Below, piece by piece: positions 35,004 through 43,552 of a stretch of 64,000 nt of DNA (its first letter is position 1; every line of letters begins with the position of its first letter). The stretch is taken from assembly GCF_029868745.1 (NCBI RefSeq), contig NZ_JARWOP010000336.1, positions 1 through 64,000 on the forward strand. Reading direction: 5' to 3'. A program made the translations under genes and the position numbers. This DNA comes from Nocardia wallacei (GTDB taxonomy: Bacteria > Actinomycetota > Actinomycetes > Mycobacteriales > Mycobacteriaceae). A model generated the notes under the pieces. That model was not told the DNA's origin. It did no database searches and saw nothing but the letters and a program-made list of their open reading frames with translations.

Positions 35004-35522
35004 ATGAGCGCCGCGCGGGCCCGCACGCCCGCCGAGATCCGCCGGCAACGGCGGCCCCGCGCACACACCTGCTGGAATCATCTGATCGCGGCCCCGCTGT
35101 GGCCCAAGCACGGCGTGAATCTCGGGACGCTGCTGCGCACCTGCGACGCCGTCGGCGCCTGCCTCGCGGTGCCGCGCAAGCCGTGGGTGCCCGAGGCGCT
35201 GCAACGCGGCAACACGCTGCGGCACCGGCAGTGCGTGCACTGGGTGGACGGCCGGGTGGACCGCTGGCTGGACCGGCAGCGACACGGTGGCTCCGCCGTC
35301 GTCGGGGTCGAGTTGACCGACGAATCGGTGCGGCTCGGCGATCTCCCGCCCGCCCGCAAACGCACCGTCGTGGTGCTCGGCAACGAGGGATCGGGGATCC
35401 CGCCCGAGGGCATGGAGCGGCTGGATCTGGCCGTGGAGATCCCGATGGTCGGGACCGGGCACAGCCTCAATGTCGCCGTCGCGGCCTCGCTGGTGCTCTA
35501 CAAGCTGGCCGGATTGTGTTGA
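35004..35522 (+). CDS. TrmH/SpoU-family RNA 2'-O-methyltransferase
   Basis: ATG 35004 opens a 172-residue protein with all three SPOUT motifs: motif 1 HGVNLGTLLRTCDAVG (with catalytic Arg), motif 2 VVLGNEGSGIPPEGM, motif 3 IPMVGTGHSLNVAVAASLVLY. These enzymes methylate ribose 2'-OH in tRNA or rRNA using SAM through a trefoil-knot fold. The N-terminal RTPAEIRRQRRPRAH is basic, suiting RNA binding. The target nucleotide is unknown. It ends 5 bp before the convergent RNase H gene. Confidence 0.9.
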   Translation: MSAARARTPAEIRRQRRPRAHTCWNHLIAAPLWPKHGVNLGTLLRTCDAVGACLAVPRKPWVPEALQRGNTLRHRQCVHWVDGRVDRWLDRQRHGGSAVVGVELTDESVRLGDLPPARKRTVVVLGNEGSGIPPEGMERLDLAVEIPMVGTGHSLNVAVAASLVLYKLAGLC

Positions 35523-35527
35523 GCCGG

Positions 35528-36733
35528 TTAGAGATACGACGTGTCGTTCACCAGGCGCACCGACGCGCCGCCGTCGGGGTAGAACTCGGCGATCGACAGC
35601 GACGCCAAGTCCAGGTGCAGCCGGTAGAGCAGCGACGGGCCGACGCCCAGCGCGAGTTGCAGCAGCGTCTTGATCGGCGTCACGTGGCTGACGACCACCA
35701 CGTTCTGCTCGGGATACAGTGCCACGATGTCGCGGCGGGCCCCCTCCACGCGCTCGCGCACCTGCTCGAAGCTCTCCCCGCCCGGAGCGGGCAGGCTCGG
35801 ATCGCCGAGCCAGCGCATGTGCAGGTCCGGATCCCGTTGCGCCGCTTCGGTGAAGGTGAGACCCTCCCACTCGCCGAAATCGGTTTCGATCAGCCCGTCC
35901 AGGACGCGCACCGGCGCGTTCACGGACTGGGCGGCGGCGTCGGCCGTCTCGCGGGCGCGGCCCAGGGGCGAGGTGACGATGGCGGCGATATCGCCCTTCG
36001 CCGCAAGGTATTTGGCCGCCCGCGCGGCCTGCTCGCGACCCAGCGCGGTCAGTGGCGGGTTGCCTCGGCCGGAGTATCGGCGCTGCACGGACAGTTCGGT
36101 CTGCCCGTGCCGCAGCAGCAGCAGGCGGGTGGGGCGGCCGCGCGCGCCGGTCCAGCCGGGGGCGTTGCTGATGGAAGCCGCGGCTGTCGGGTCGGATGAA
36201 TCGGCTTGCGTCGCTCGGGCGTCGGATGATCCGGTGGCTCGAGCCGCGGCGACTTCATCGATCCAGCCGGGGAGTTCGCGTTCGACGGCCGAGTCCGCTT
36301 CGGATTCGCGGACCTCGGTGATCAGTTTCGCGTCGTCCATCGCCTCGTTCGCGAGGCGGTCGGCGTGCGAATTCTGCGCGCGCGGAATCCATTCGAACCG
36401 GACCACGTCGAAACCGGCGACCAACTGCCGGGCCCGTTCGGCGAGCGGCACCATCGCGGCGTGCTTGACCTTCCACCGCCCGGACATCTGCTCGACGACG
36501 AGCTTGGAGTCCATGCGGACGTCGACCTCGCGGGCGCCGAGTTCGGCGGCGGCCGCCAAACCCGCTATCAGGCCGCGATATTCGGCGACGTTGTTGGTCG
36601 CGACGCCGATCGCCTCGCGACGTTCGGACAGCACCCCCGCATGCCCGGCATCCCACACCACTGCGCCGAATCCGGCGGGTCCGGGATTTCCGCGCGAACC
36701 ACCGTCCGCCTCCACGATCACCTTGGTCACCAC
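35528..36733 (-). CDS. Bifunctional RNase HI / acid phosphatase (Rv2228c-like)
   Basis: This 401-residue fusion has two enzymes. Residues 1-140 are RNase HI with the four acidic catalytic residues: EADGGSRGNPGPAGFG, NNVAEYRGL, VRMDSKLVVEQM and HADRLANEA. After a 60-residue linker, residues about 200-401 are a histidine phosphatase with LLRHGQTELS, ETDFGEWEG and VVSHVTPIKTLL. It matches M. tuberculosis Rv2228c, where the second domain has alpha-ribazole phosphatase (CobC-type) activity in cobalamin synthesis, fitting the cob genes nearby. Start GTG 36733 (or the adjacent GTG 36730) follows GGAGGG. It lies 75 bp after the zinc-ribbon gene on the same strand. Confidence 0.95.
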   Translation of the reverse strand: MVTKVIVEADGGSRGNPGPAGFGAVVWDAGHAGVLSERREAIGVATNNVAEYRGLIAGLAAAAELGAREVDVRMDSKLVVEQMSGRWKVKHAAMVPLAERARQLVAGFDVVRFEWIPRAQNSHADRLANEAMDDAKLITEVRESEADSAVERELPGWIDEVAAARATGSSDARATQADSSDPTAAASISNAPGWTGARGRPTRLLLLRHGQTELSVQRRYSGRGNPPLTALGREQAARAAKYLAAKGDIAAIVTSPLGRARETADAAAQSVNAPVRVLDGLIETDFGEWEGLTFTEAAQRDPDLHMRWLGDPSLPAPGGESFEQVRERVEGARRDIVALYPEQNVVVVSHVTPIKTLLQLALGVGPSLLYRLHLDLASLSIAEFYPDGGASVRLVNDTSYL

Positions 36734-36808
36734 CGCACTCCCTCCACCTGAACCCGCGCCGACGGACCGCGGCGCGACACCGGCCGCACGTCGTATCCCT
36801 CGCTTTGC

Positions 36809-37546
36809 CTACAGCCCGGACTGCTTGGTGCGCACCATGATCGCGCCGCACTCGGGGCAGCGGACCACGACCTCCGGGTCGGTCTTGGCGATCCGGGCGA
36901 TCTCGCCGCGGTCGAGTTCGATGCGGCAGGCGCCGCAGCGCCGAGCCTGCAGCAGCGCGGCGCCGACGCCGTGCTGGGCGCGCTGCTTGTCGTAGATGCC
37001 GAGCAGTTCCGCGGGGAACGCGGTGAGCAGCCCCTCGCGATCGGTGGCGCAGCGACGGGCCGCGACCTCGAGGTCGGCGAGCGCCTCGTCGCGGCGGCGG
37101 CGGGCGTCGGCGAGGTCTTCCTCGGCCTTCGACAGGTTGGCGCCGGCGTGCTGGTGGTCGGCGGCGGCCGCCTCCCGGCGTTCCATCACGTCGAGCATGT
37201 CGTCCTCGAGCACCGTGCGGCGGCGTTCCAGGCTGGTGAGTTCGTGCTGCAGTTCCGACAGCTGCTTGGCGCCGACGCTGCCCGCCTCGAGCATGCCCCG
37301 GTCGCGCTGTTCGCGTTTGCGGACGCTGTCGACCTCGGTCTCCAGTTTGCGGATGTCCCGGTCGAGGTCGTCGATCAGGATCTCGACCTTGACGGCCGCG
37401 TCCTTGCGCGTGGTGCGCTCCTCCTCGAGCCGCTGGACCTCCTGCTGCTCGGGCAACACCTTGCGGCGATGCTCGATCCGCGTCAGCTCGGCGTCGACGG
37501 CGGCGAGGTCGAGCAGCTTGGACTGGATCGATGGTTCGACATTCAA
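36809..37546 (-). CDS. Coiled-coil zinc-ribbon protein (Rv2229c-like)
   Basis: The 245-residue protein starts at TTG 37546, which fits the GAGGAG 12 nt upstream and the family start. Residues 10-170 are a long antiparallel coiled coil (LDLAAVDAELTRIEHRRKVL..., QLSELQHELTSLERRR). The C-terminus is a C4 zinc ribbon, CGACRIELDRG...VRCPECGAIM. Similar proteins in many bacteria (CT398-like) are linked to nucleic acid or flagellar/secretion regulation; the role in actinobacteria is not defined. The order Rv2230c-2229c-2228c is preserved apart from two inserted genes. Confidence 0.93.
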   Translation of the reverse strand: MNVEPSIQSKLLDLAAVDAELTRIEHRRKVLPEQQEVQRLEEERTTRKDAAVKVEILIDDLDRDIRKLETEVDSVRKREQRDRGMLEAGSVGAKQLSELQHELTSLERRRTVLEDDMLDVMERREAAAADHQHAGANLSKAEEDLADARRRRDEALADLEVAARRCATDREGLLTAFPAELLGIYDKQRAQHGVGAALLQARRCGACRIELDRGEIARIAKTDPEVVVRCPECGAIMVRTKQSGL

Positions 37547-37746
37547 CGCGGAACTTACTCCTCGACGCTATGGACGGTTCGGCGGCAGCGGTGGCCCGAT
37601 CGGGCGCCCGACACCGAAGTTCAACCGTACTCCGCCGACGACTCCTTTCGCCCCAACCCCACCAGACCGTGCGGGGCAGAGCGCAGGGGTCCGGGCGGCG
37701 AGATATGCGGGGCGACCGAAACAGGCTCTGTGGCAGGCTCGTCGGT

Positions 37747-38181
37747 ATGCATCGTTACGAGGTGGAGGTCGCCTGGAACGGGGCGACCACCGACTATCGC
37801 TCCTACTCCCGCAACCACGAGGCGCTCGCGCCCGGCCGCCCGCCGTTGCCGAGCAGCGCCGACCCGGTCGTCGGCCGCGGCGACGCCACTCGCTGGAATC
37901 CGGAGCTGCTGCTGGTCGCGTCGCTGTCGGAGTGTCACATGCTGTGGTACCTGCATCTGTGCACCGAGGCGGGCATCGTCGTCACCGACTATCGTGACGC
38001 CGCCGAGGGGACCATGGACAACCAGCGCTTCCAGCGGGTCATCCTGCGGCCCCGCGTGACGATCACCGATCCGGCGCGTGCCGACGCGGCGCGGGAGTTG
38101 CACGCGGAGGCGCACAAGCGGTGCTTCATCGCCAACTCCATGAATTTTCCGGTGGAGCACGAGCCGACGATTACCGCCTGA
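37747..38181 (+). CDS. OsmC-family peroxidase-like protein
   Basis: ATG 37747 gives 144 residues. The OsmC/Ohr fold is shown by NPELLLVASLSECHMLWYLHL and by HAEAHKRCFIANSMNFPVEHE, which carry the two redox Cys residues of organic hydroperoxide reductases. The enzyme would reduce lipid or organic peroxides using thiols. It is inserted between the conserved zinc-ribbon and Nif3 genes. It diverges from the zinc-ribbon gene across 200 bp and is convergent with the SnoaL-like gene (9 bp apart). Confidence 0.9.
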   Translation: MHRYEVEVAWNGATTDYRSYSRNHEALAPGRPPLPSSADPVVGRGDATRWNPELLLVASLSECHMLWYLHLCTEAGIVVTDYRDAAEGTMDNQRFQRVILRPRVTITDPARADAARELHAEAHKRCFIANSMNFPVEHEPTITA

Positions 38182-38190
38182 GGCGGTTCG

Positions 38191-38616
38191 TCAGGCCGCG
38201 GCGAAGTCGTCGAGGCCGTTCACCCGGGTGTTGTGTGCGGCTCGGATCAGCCAGGTGCCCGCGCGTCTGGCCATGATCAGGGTGATGTAGCCATGTCGGT
38301 CCGAGGCCGTGTCCCGGCCCGGCAGCACGTGGTCGGGCCAGGACCAGGCGGTGTGTACCAGGGCGACGTCCGGGGCGAGTTCCCGCACGCTCACCACCTC
38401 TTGCGTGTAGTTCTTCTTCTGGGTGAGCACCGAGTCGGGGACGTCCTGGTGTCCGGCGATGTTCTCCGACCGGGTTCGCCACCAGATTTCGCGGTGGGTG
38501 ATGAAGTCCGAGTCCTCGGTGAAGTAGGTCCCCCAGCGGTGCATCTCGTGCCGGATCCAGAGGTCGGTGTGTGCTGCCAGGAGGTCGCGGATCTGCTGTT
38601 CGTCGTCGGGGTCCAT
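38191..38616 (-). CDS. SnoaL/SgcJ-like NTF2-fold protein
   Basis: ATG 38616 opens a 141-residue NTF2-like protein: DDEQQIRDLLAAHTDLWIRHEMHRW, FTEDSDFITHREIWWRTRSEN, and VALVHTAWSWPDHVL followed by ITLIMARRAGTWLIRAAHNTR. This matches the SgcJ/EcaC subgroup, whose members act as isomerases or have no proven activity. No neighbouring biosynthetic genes give a substrate. It is transcribed toward the OsmC gene. Confidence 0.85.
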   Translation of the reverse strand: MDPDDEQQIRDLLAAHTDLWIRHEMHRWGTYFTEDSDFITHREIWWRTRSENIAGHQDVPDSVLTQKKNYTQEVVSVRELAPDVALVHTAWSWPDHVLPGRDTASDRHGYITLIMARRAGTWLIRAAHNTRVNGLDDFAAA

Positions 38617-38717
38617 GCGTCGATGATGGGACCTCAATGTTGGTTGAGGTCAAGGGTGGCGGCTTCCGGTGACCGCAGTGCGGCTGGCCTGAGCGGACAC
38701 AATCCGGCCTCACAGCG

Positions 38718-38744
38718 CAAATTTCGCCGCGAACGGCGGATTTG
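38718..38744 (-). terminator. Hairpin downstream of the Nif3-like gene
   Basis: CAAAT..CGCCG and CGGCG.ATTTG face each other around a CGAA loop, giving about 10 bp with small internal bulges. It lies 35 bp past the Nif3 stop on the minus strand, a suitable place for a terminator. No U-tract follows. Confidence 0.45.
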
Positions 38745-38778
38745 TGCACGGTCAGGCCGGGCGGTAGCGCGCCGGGGC

Positions 38779-39915
38779 TCAGTCGGCGGCGCCGAGGGTC
38801 CACGGGTCGGTGCGAATCGAGGAGACGCGAGTTTCCAAGGTGGGCAGGGCTTTTCGTACGATGCCGGCCGCCTGCGCGCACCAGGGGAATTCGGTGGCCC
38901 AGTGGGCGGCGTCGATCAGGGCGGGTCCGCCCGCACGCAGGTGTTCGTCGGCCGGGTGGTGGCGCAGGTCCGCGGTGACGTAGGCATCGACGCCGAGGCG
39001 GGAGACGGTGCCTAGGAACGAGTCTCCCGCGCCGCCGCATACCGCGACAGTGCGGACGGTCCGATCCGGGTCACCGGCGGCCCGCACTCCCCACGCCGTG
39101 TCCGGGAGGGCGGCCCGTACCCGGGCGGTGAACTCGCGCAACGATTCCGGCTGCGGCAACTCGCCCACTCGTCCCAGGCCGCGCTCGGACGGCAGCGCGG
39201 CCCGCTCGGTGACATGGAAGGCGGGCGATTCGTACGGGTGAGCCGCGTGCAGGGCCGCCAGCACGGCGGGCCGCGCCGATGGCGGGGCCACCACCTCGAT
39301 CTGATCCTCCTCGACGCGCTCCAGCGAGCCCACCTCGCCGATGGCCGGATTCGCGCCTTCGAGTGGCCGGAACCGGCCGGTACCCGGGACCTGCCAGCAG
39401 CATTCGCTGTACCGGTCGCTGCCGCCCGCACCTGCCGCGAACAGCGCCGCGAGCACACGCTCGGTGTGCGCACGGGGTACCTGCACGACCCACTTGTCCA
39501 CCGCCGCAGACGATTTCGGGTCCAGTGGGCCGGTGACGGTGAGCCCCAGCGCCTGTGCGAGCGCGTCGGACACGCCCGGATCGGCGGAATCGGCATTGGT
39601 GTGCGCGGTGAACAGGGCGCATCCACTGCGGATCAAGCGGTGCAGCAGTGCGCCTTTCGGCGTGGCGGCCGCCACGGTGTCGACTCCGCGCAACAGCAAT
39701 GGGTGATGCACCACCAAAGCCTGTGCGCCCCACTCGATCGCCTCGTCGACCACGGCGGCGGTAGCGTCCACGGCGAACGACACCCGGGACACCCATTCCG
39801 CCGGATCGCCGCACACCAGCCCCACCGAATCCCACGATTCGGCCAGCCGCGGCGGGTACGCCGCATCGAGCACCGCGATCAGCTCCGACAGCGCCACCGC
39901 TCCCGTTCGTGTCAC
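38779..39915 (-). CDS. Nif3-like dinuclear metal-centre protein
   Basis: The 378-residue product is the Rv2230c homologue of the Nif3/DUF34 (YbgI) family. Metal-binding residues are in VVHHPLLLRGVD, FTAHTNADSADPGVSDALA and, near the C-terminus, LIDAAHWATEF. The roughly 130-residue insert (YSECCWQVPGTGRFRPLEGANP...) is the CutA/PII-like middle domain seen in long members. It is often labelled GTP cyclohydrolase I type 2, but the activity is unproven; roles in metal or cofactor handling are suspected. GTG 39915 follows AGGTGG. It is 150 bp downstream of cobC on the same strand. Confidence 0.94.
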   Translation of the reverse strand: MTRTGAVALSELIAVLDAAYPPRLAESWDSVGLVCGDPAEWVSRVSFAVDATAAVVDEAIEWGAQALVVHHPLLLRGVDTVAAATPKGALLHRLIRSGCALFTAHTNADSADPGVSDALAQALGLTVTGPLDPKSSAAVDKWVVQVPRAHTERVLAALFAAGAGGSDRYSECCWQVPGTGRFRPLEGANPAIGEVGSLERVEEDQIEVVAPPSARPAVLAALHAAHPYESPAFHVTERAALPSERGLGRVGELPQPESLREFTARVRAALPDTAWGVRAAGDPDRTVRTVAVCGGAGDSFLGTVSRLGVDAYVTADLRHHPADEHLRAGGPALIDAAHWATEFPWCAQAAGIVRKALPTLETRVSSIRTDPWTLGAAD

Positions 39916-40065
39916 CGAACCACCTCCACTCCAGTCACATTCGCTCTACCCCACACCGTCCGGCGACTCTCCCGAACGCCGCCCCGCCTCTCCGAACACC
40001 TACCACGGACCGCGCCGTTTCCCGCCCACGATCGGCTTCGGTCATAAACCCGACCTCCCGGATGG

Positions 40066-41112
40066 TCATAGGCCGACCTCCCGGATGGCGGCGATCAAGC
40101 GGTCCACTTCGGCGGCGCCGCGTACCGCCAAGCGCAGGTGAGTGGTGCCGAGGCCGGGGAAGGTGTCGCCGCGGCGGACGGCGATTCCCTTGTCCGCCAG
40201 GCGTTTGCGGAGCAGTTCCGCATCGGGGACGCGGATCAGCAGAAACGGGCCGTGGGCGGGTTCGTGCACCTCGATACCGAGCGCTCGCAGGCGCGGGATC
40301 ATCGCGGCGCGATCGGCGGCGATACGCTCGGCGCGGGAGTGGGATTCGGCGACGGCAGCCGGATCGGCCGTGGCCGCAATGGCTTCCAGTTGCAGTGTGC
40401 CCAGCGGCCAGTGGGCGCGGCCTTCGTTCAAGCGCGCCAGTATGTCCGGGGCGCCGAGAAAGTAGCCGCAGCGGAGTCCGGCCAGAGCCCAGGTCTTGGT
40501 GAGGCTGCGCAGGACAACCAAGTCCGGAAGATTTTCTCCCGCAACGGATTCCACCTCGCCCGGTACCGCGTCGGCGAAGGCCTCGTCGACCACGACGATC
40601 CGTCCCGGCCGTCGTAGCGCGCGGAGGGTCGCGGCCGGATGCAACACCGAGGTCGGGTTGGTCGGATTACCCACGACCACTAGATCCGCCGCTTCCGGCA
40701 CCAGATCGGGCTCCAGCACATACGGCGGCTCCAGCACCACGCGGGCGACCGGCACATCCGCTTCACGCAGCGCCAGTTCCGGCTCCGTGAACGACGGGTG
40801 AATCACCGCGGCCAGCGCCGGCGACAGCCGCGGCAACATCGCGAACCCTTCCGCAGCGCCCGCGAGCAACAGCACTTCCTCGGGATCCCGCCCATGCCGA
40901 GCCGCCACCGCCCCCCTGGCGGCCCGCTCCGCTCCCGCATCGGGATAACGCCCCAACTCCCCCAGCCGCGCCGCCAACCGCCCCCGCAACCACTCCGGCG
41001 GCCCGCTCCCCTGCACATTCACCGCAAAGTCCAGCATCCCCACCCGCACCTCGACATCCCCATGATGCCGCAACCGATCCCGATCCACCCCTTCACCAAA
41101 CCCCCCACTCAC
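40066..41112 (-). CDS. cobC: Threonine-phosphate decarboxylase-like aminotransferase
   Basis: The 348-residue protein belongs to the PLP fold-type I family near histidinol-phosphate aminotransferase and matches Rv2231c. Features are LDFAVNVQGSGPPEWL at the start, VVVGNPTNPTSVLHP, VVDEAFADA and the PLP-lysine motif SLTKTWALAGLRCGYFLG. The role is probably to supply (R)-1-amino-2-propanol phosphate for the cobalamin lower loop, fitting cobD at 44746; transamination of another substrate cannot be excluded. Start GTG 41112 overlaps the TGA of the upstream heptad-repeat frame (GTGA, 41109-41112). Confidence 0.9.
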   Translation of the reverse strand: MSGGFGEGVDRDRLRHHGDVEVRVGMLDFAVNVQGSGPPEWLRGRLAARLGELGRYPDAGAERAARGAVAARHGRDPEEVLLLAGAAEGFAMLPRLSPALAAVIHPSFTEPELALREADVPVARVVLEPPYVLEPDLVPEAADLVVVGNPTNPTSVLHPAATLRALRRPGRIVVVDEAFADAVPGEVESVAGENLPDLVVLRSLTKTWALAGLRCGYFLGAPDILARLNEGRAHWPLGTLQLEAIAATADPAAVAESHSRAERIAADRAAMIPRLRALGIEVHEPAHGPFLLIRVPDAELLRKRLADKGIAVRRGDTFPGLGTTHLRLAVRGAAEVDRLIAAIREVGL

Positions 41113-42104
41113 CGCCCCACCCCCACCAACGCCCCCCGCTCACCCACATCACAGAACCACCCACCCTCGGCACCGCCCCAAGCCCCGACACCATCCCCCA
41201 GCACATCAACATCACCGCCCCGCCCAACCGCAACACCACCATGCAGCCCTACAACGACATCACCACCAGACGCCACAACACCACCCGATACCAGCGCAAC
41301 ATCACCAGGCAGCGCAGCAACTGCCCTCGACCCCATGGCACCATCACCCACCGGCACAACAGCACCCTCCGGCAGTACGGCAGCTTTCCCTCGCAGCGCG
41401 ACAGCTTCCCTTGCCAGCACAGCAGCTCTCCCTGGCAGCACCACAGTTTCCCCTGGCAGCACAGCAGCTCGCCCCCACGACGCGGCGGCCCCCATTGGAA
41501 CCGCAGCAGCCTCTCTCCGCAGCACGCCAGCCAATGCCGGCAACACAGCATCGCCCCGCAGCGCGACAGCTCCCCTCGCCAGCGCAGCAGCTCTCCCTCC
41601 GAGCACAGCGGCCTGCATTGGGAGCGAAGCAGTATCGCCCCGTAGCACAGCAGCCTTCCTTGAAAGGACAGCAGCTTCTCCTCGCGGCACGACAGCGTCC
41701 CCTGCCAGCGCAACAGCTTTCCCTCGCAGCACGGCAGTCTCCATTGGGAGCGAAGCACCGTCGCCCCGCAGCACAGCAACCTTCCTTGGAAGGACAGCAG
41801 CCTGTCCCCGCGGCACGACAGCTTCTCTTGGCAGCGCGGCAGGTCTCCGTCGCAGCACGACAGTTTCCCCTGGCAGCGCAGCAGCTCGCCCCCGCGACGT
41901 GGCGGCCCCCATCAGGAGCGCAGCAGCCTCCCCCCGCTGAACAACAGCCATCCCCGACAGCGCGGCAGTGCCCAGCAGCGTGACGGCATCGCCCGGTTCC
42001 CCCCGCAGCGTGGCCGCGTTGCCGGGCCGCGTGGCGGCGGGCTGTGCTGGTGGGCGGCGGGTGGGGGCGTTCCTTCGACGCCGGGTTGGCGGGTCTTGTG
42101 GCAT
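41109..42104 (-). CDS. Hypothetical heptapeptide-repeat protein coupled to cobC
   Basis: From ATG 42104 the frame stays open for 331 codons and ends in a TGA that overlaps the cobC GTG (GTGA), the usual mark of translational coupling. The first 35 residues are Pro/Arg-rich with G/C-biased codons. Residues about 55-250 are 7-residue repeats of the type G-x-A-A-V-L-(P/R). The C-terminus is Gly/Val-rich (GGDVVVGLHGGVAVGRGGD). The repeat DNA is open in most frames, and third-position GC in this frame is only about 60%, so translation is uncertain. No known family is recognised. Confidence 0.4.
   Translation of the reverse strand: MPQDPPTRRRRNAPTRRPPAQPAATRPGNAATLRGEPGDAVTLLGTAALSGMAVVQRGEAAALLMGAATSRGRAAALPGETVVLRRRPAALPREAVVPRGQAAVLPRKVAVLRGDGASLPMETAVLRGKAVALAGDAVVPRGEAAVLSRKAAVLRGDTASLPMQAAVLGGRAAALARGAVALRGDAVLPALAGVLRREAAAVPMGAAASWGRAAVLPGETVVLPGRAAVLAREAVALRGKAAVLPEGAVVPVGDGAMGSRAVAALPGDVALVSGGVVASGGDVVVGLHGGVAVGRGGDVDVLGDGVGAWGGAEGGWFCDVGERGALVGVGR
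41356..41940. repeat. 21-bp minisatellite, 28 units
   Basis: There are 28 tandem units, 27 of exactly 21 bp and one of 18 bp, with a loose consensus RCAGCAGCTYYCCCTSGCAGC. Preserving a multiple of three throughout suggests selection for a reading frame. Higher-order copies are visible: units 5-8 resemble 25-28, and units 13-17 resemble 19-23. Nearly all frames are open. Units abut without spacers, so this is not a CRISPR. Confidence 0.93.
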
Positions 42105-42155
42105 AGGGGACCACCCTACGTGGGCGGGTTGGTGGGGACCGGAGAGAATGGGGTT

Positions 42156-42641
42156 GTGGGCGAGCTGCATGTGACGTTTATCTGCACCGGGAACATCTGT
42201 CGGTCGCCGATGGCCGAGAAGATTTTCGCGGCGCATCTGGAGCGGGCGGGGCTCGCCGATCGGGTGCGGGTGAGCAGTGCTGGTACGACCGCCTGGCATG
42301 TCGGGTCCGACGCCGATCCGCGCACGACGGCGCTGCTGCGGCGGCACGACTATCCGATCGGTCATATCGCCGCGATGATCGACGCCGATCATCTCGATGC
42401 CGACCTGGTGGTGGCCCTGGCCACGACGCACGAGCGCGAGCTGGCGCGGCTGGGCGTGCCCTCGGCGCGGCGGCGGCTGCTGCGCAGTTTCGATCCGCTG
42501 GCCGACGATCCGGACGTGCCGGACCCCTACTACGGCGGGGATGCCGAATTCGAACTCGTCCGCGAGCAGATCGAGGCGGCCGTGCCCGCCATGCTCGACT
42601 GGGTCCGCGAACAACTCGGCGAAAGCCTTCCCCGCCGATGA
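42156..42641 (+). CDS. ptpA: Low-molecular-weight protein tyrosine phosphatase
   Basis: Start GTG 42156, 9 nt after GGAGAG, gives 161 residues, close to the 163 of mycobacterial PtpA. The P-loop is TGNICRSPMAEK preceded by FIC, giving the catalytic C-x5-R-S. The general acid is in DPLADDPDVPDPYYGG (DPYYG), and SSAGTTAWHVG is conserved. In M. tuberculosis PtpA is secreted and blocks phagosome acidification; in an environmental actinomycete the role may be internal signalling. The partner kinase gene ptkA, upstream in M. tuberculosis, is replaced here by the minisatellite region. The TGA overlaps the next ATG (ATGA). Confidence 0.95.
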   Translation: MGELHVTFICTGNICRSPMAEKIFAAHLERAGLADRVRVSSAGTTAWHVGSDADPRTTALLRRHDYPIGHIAAMIDADHLDADLVVALATTHERELARLGVPSARRRLLRSFDPLADDPDVPDPYYGGDAEFELVREQIEAAVPAMLDWVREQLGESLPRR

Positions 42642-43516
42642 CTCTGCTGCGCCGGCTCACCTTCCTGCTGCGGCCCAGCTGGCTGATCCTGGCCGTCATC
42701 GTGGTGGCGTTCGCCTACCTGTGCTTCACCGTTCTCGCCCCTTGGCAACTGGGCAAGAACAACTCGACCTCGCATCGCAACGACCTCATCGCCGCCTCGG
42801 TGAACGCCACCCCCGTGGACGTGACGACGCTGCTGAACGACCCCGAGGCCGAGGACACCGAGTGGCGGCGGGTCGTCGCCACCGGCAGCTACGTGCCCGG
42901 CTCGACGGTGGTCGAACGACTGCAGCGCCTGAACGACGCACCGGCCTTCGGAGTGCTGGCCACATTCCGGCTCGACGACGGCCGGACGCTGCTGATCGAT
43001 CGCGGCCTCGTCGCGGCGGCGGACGGCGTCCGCATCCCCCCGATCGCGGAACCACCGGCGGGGCCGCAACGCGTCGAGGGCCGGGTCCGCCGTTCCGAGG
43101 GCGTCGTGCCGGGCAAGGAACCGATGACCCAGGACGGCTTCCGCCAGGTGTATTCCGTTGACACCGGCCAACTTTCGACCGTCCTGGGCAGCCCCGTCGG
43201 CACCATCCCGCCCGACGGCGGCTATCTGCAGCTGACCGAGGGACAGCCGGGCGCGTTCACGCCGCCGCCGCTGCCGCAACTCGACGCGGGCCCGTACTTG
43301 TCCTACGGCCTGCAATGGATCGCCTTCGGCATCATGGCGCCACTCGGCCTCGGCTATTTCGTCTGGGCCGAGATCCGGGAACGGCGCAGAGAACGCGCCG
43401 CCCCGGCCCCGGTCGAAACCACCGGCGACACAGCGGATTCGAATTCACCGGCCTACTCGAACACCCGATCCAACGCCGACCGTCTTGCCGACCGATACGG
43501 CAACGTCAAACACTGA
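42638..43516 (+). CDS. SURF1-family cytochrome oxidase assembly protein
   Basis: The 292-residue protein matches Rv2235. It has an N-terminal membrane span (WLILAVIVVAFAYLCFTVL) followed by APWQLGKN, central SURF1 segments EWRRVVATGSYVPG and LLIDRGLVAAADGVRIP, and a second span near the C-terminus (YGLQWIAFGIMAPLGLGYFVW), then a charged tail. SURF1 proteins help insert heme or assemble the aa3-type cytochrome oxidase. The start overlaps the ptpA stop (ATGA), so both are translated together. Confidence 0.93.
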   Translation: MTLLRRLTFLLRPSWLILAVIVVAFAYLCFTVLAPWQLGKNNSTSHRNDLIAASVNATPVDVTTLLNDPEAEDTEWRRVVATGSYVPGSTVVERLQRLNDAPAFGVLATFRLDDGRTLLIDRGLVAAADGVRIPPIAEPPAGPQRVEGRVRRSEGVVPGKEPMTQDGFRQVYSVDTGQLSTVLGSPVGTIPPDGGYLQLTEGQPGAFTPPPLPQLDAGPYLSYGLQWIAFGIMAPLGLGYFVWAEIRERRRERAAPAPVETTGDTADSNSPAYSNTRSNADRLADRYGNVKH

Positions 43517-43552
43517 ACCAGTCGATACCCGGCCGCGAAAAGGAACGGTGCG

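Noticed and set aside
41356..41940. Possible CRISPR array
   Set aside because: The units are 21 bp, tandem and without spacers, and no cas genes are present. It is a minisatellite.
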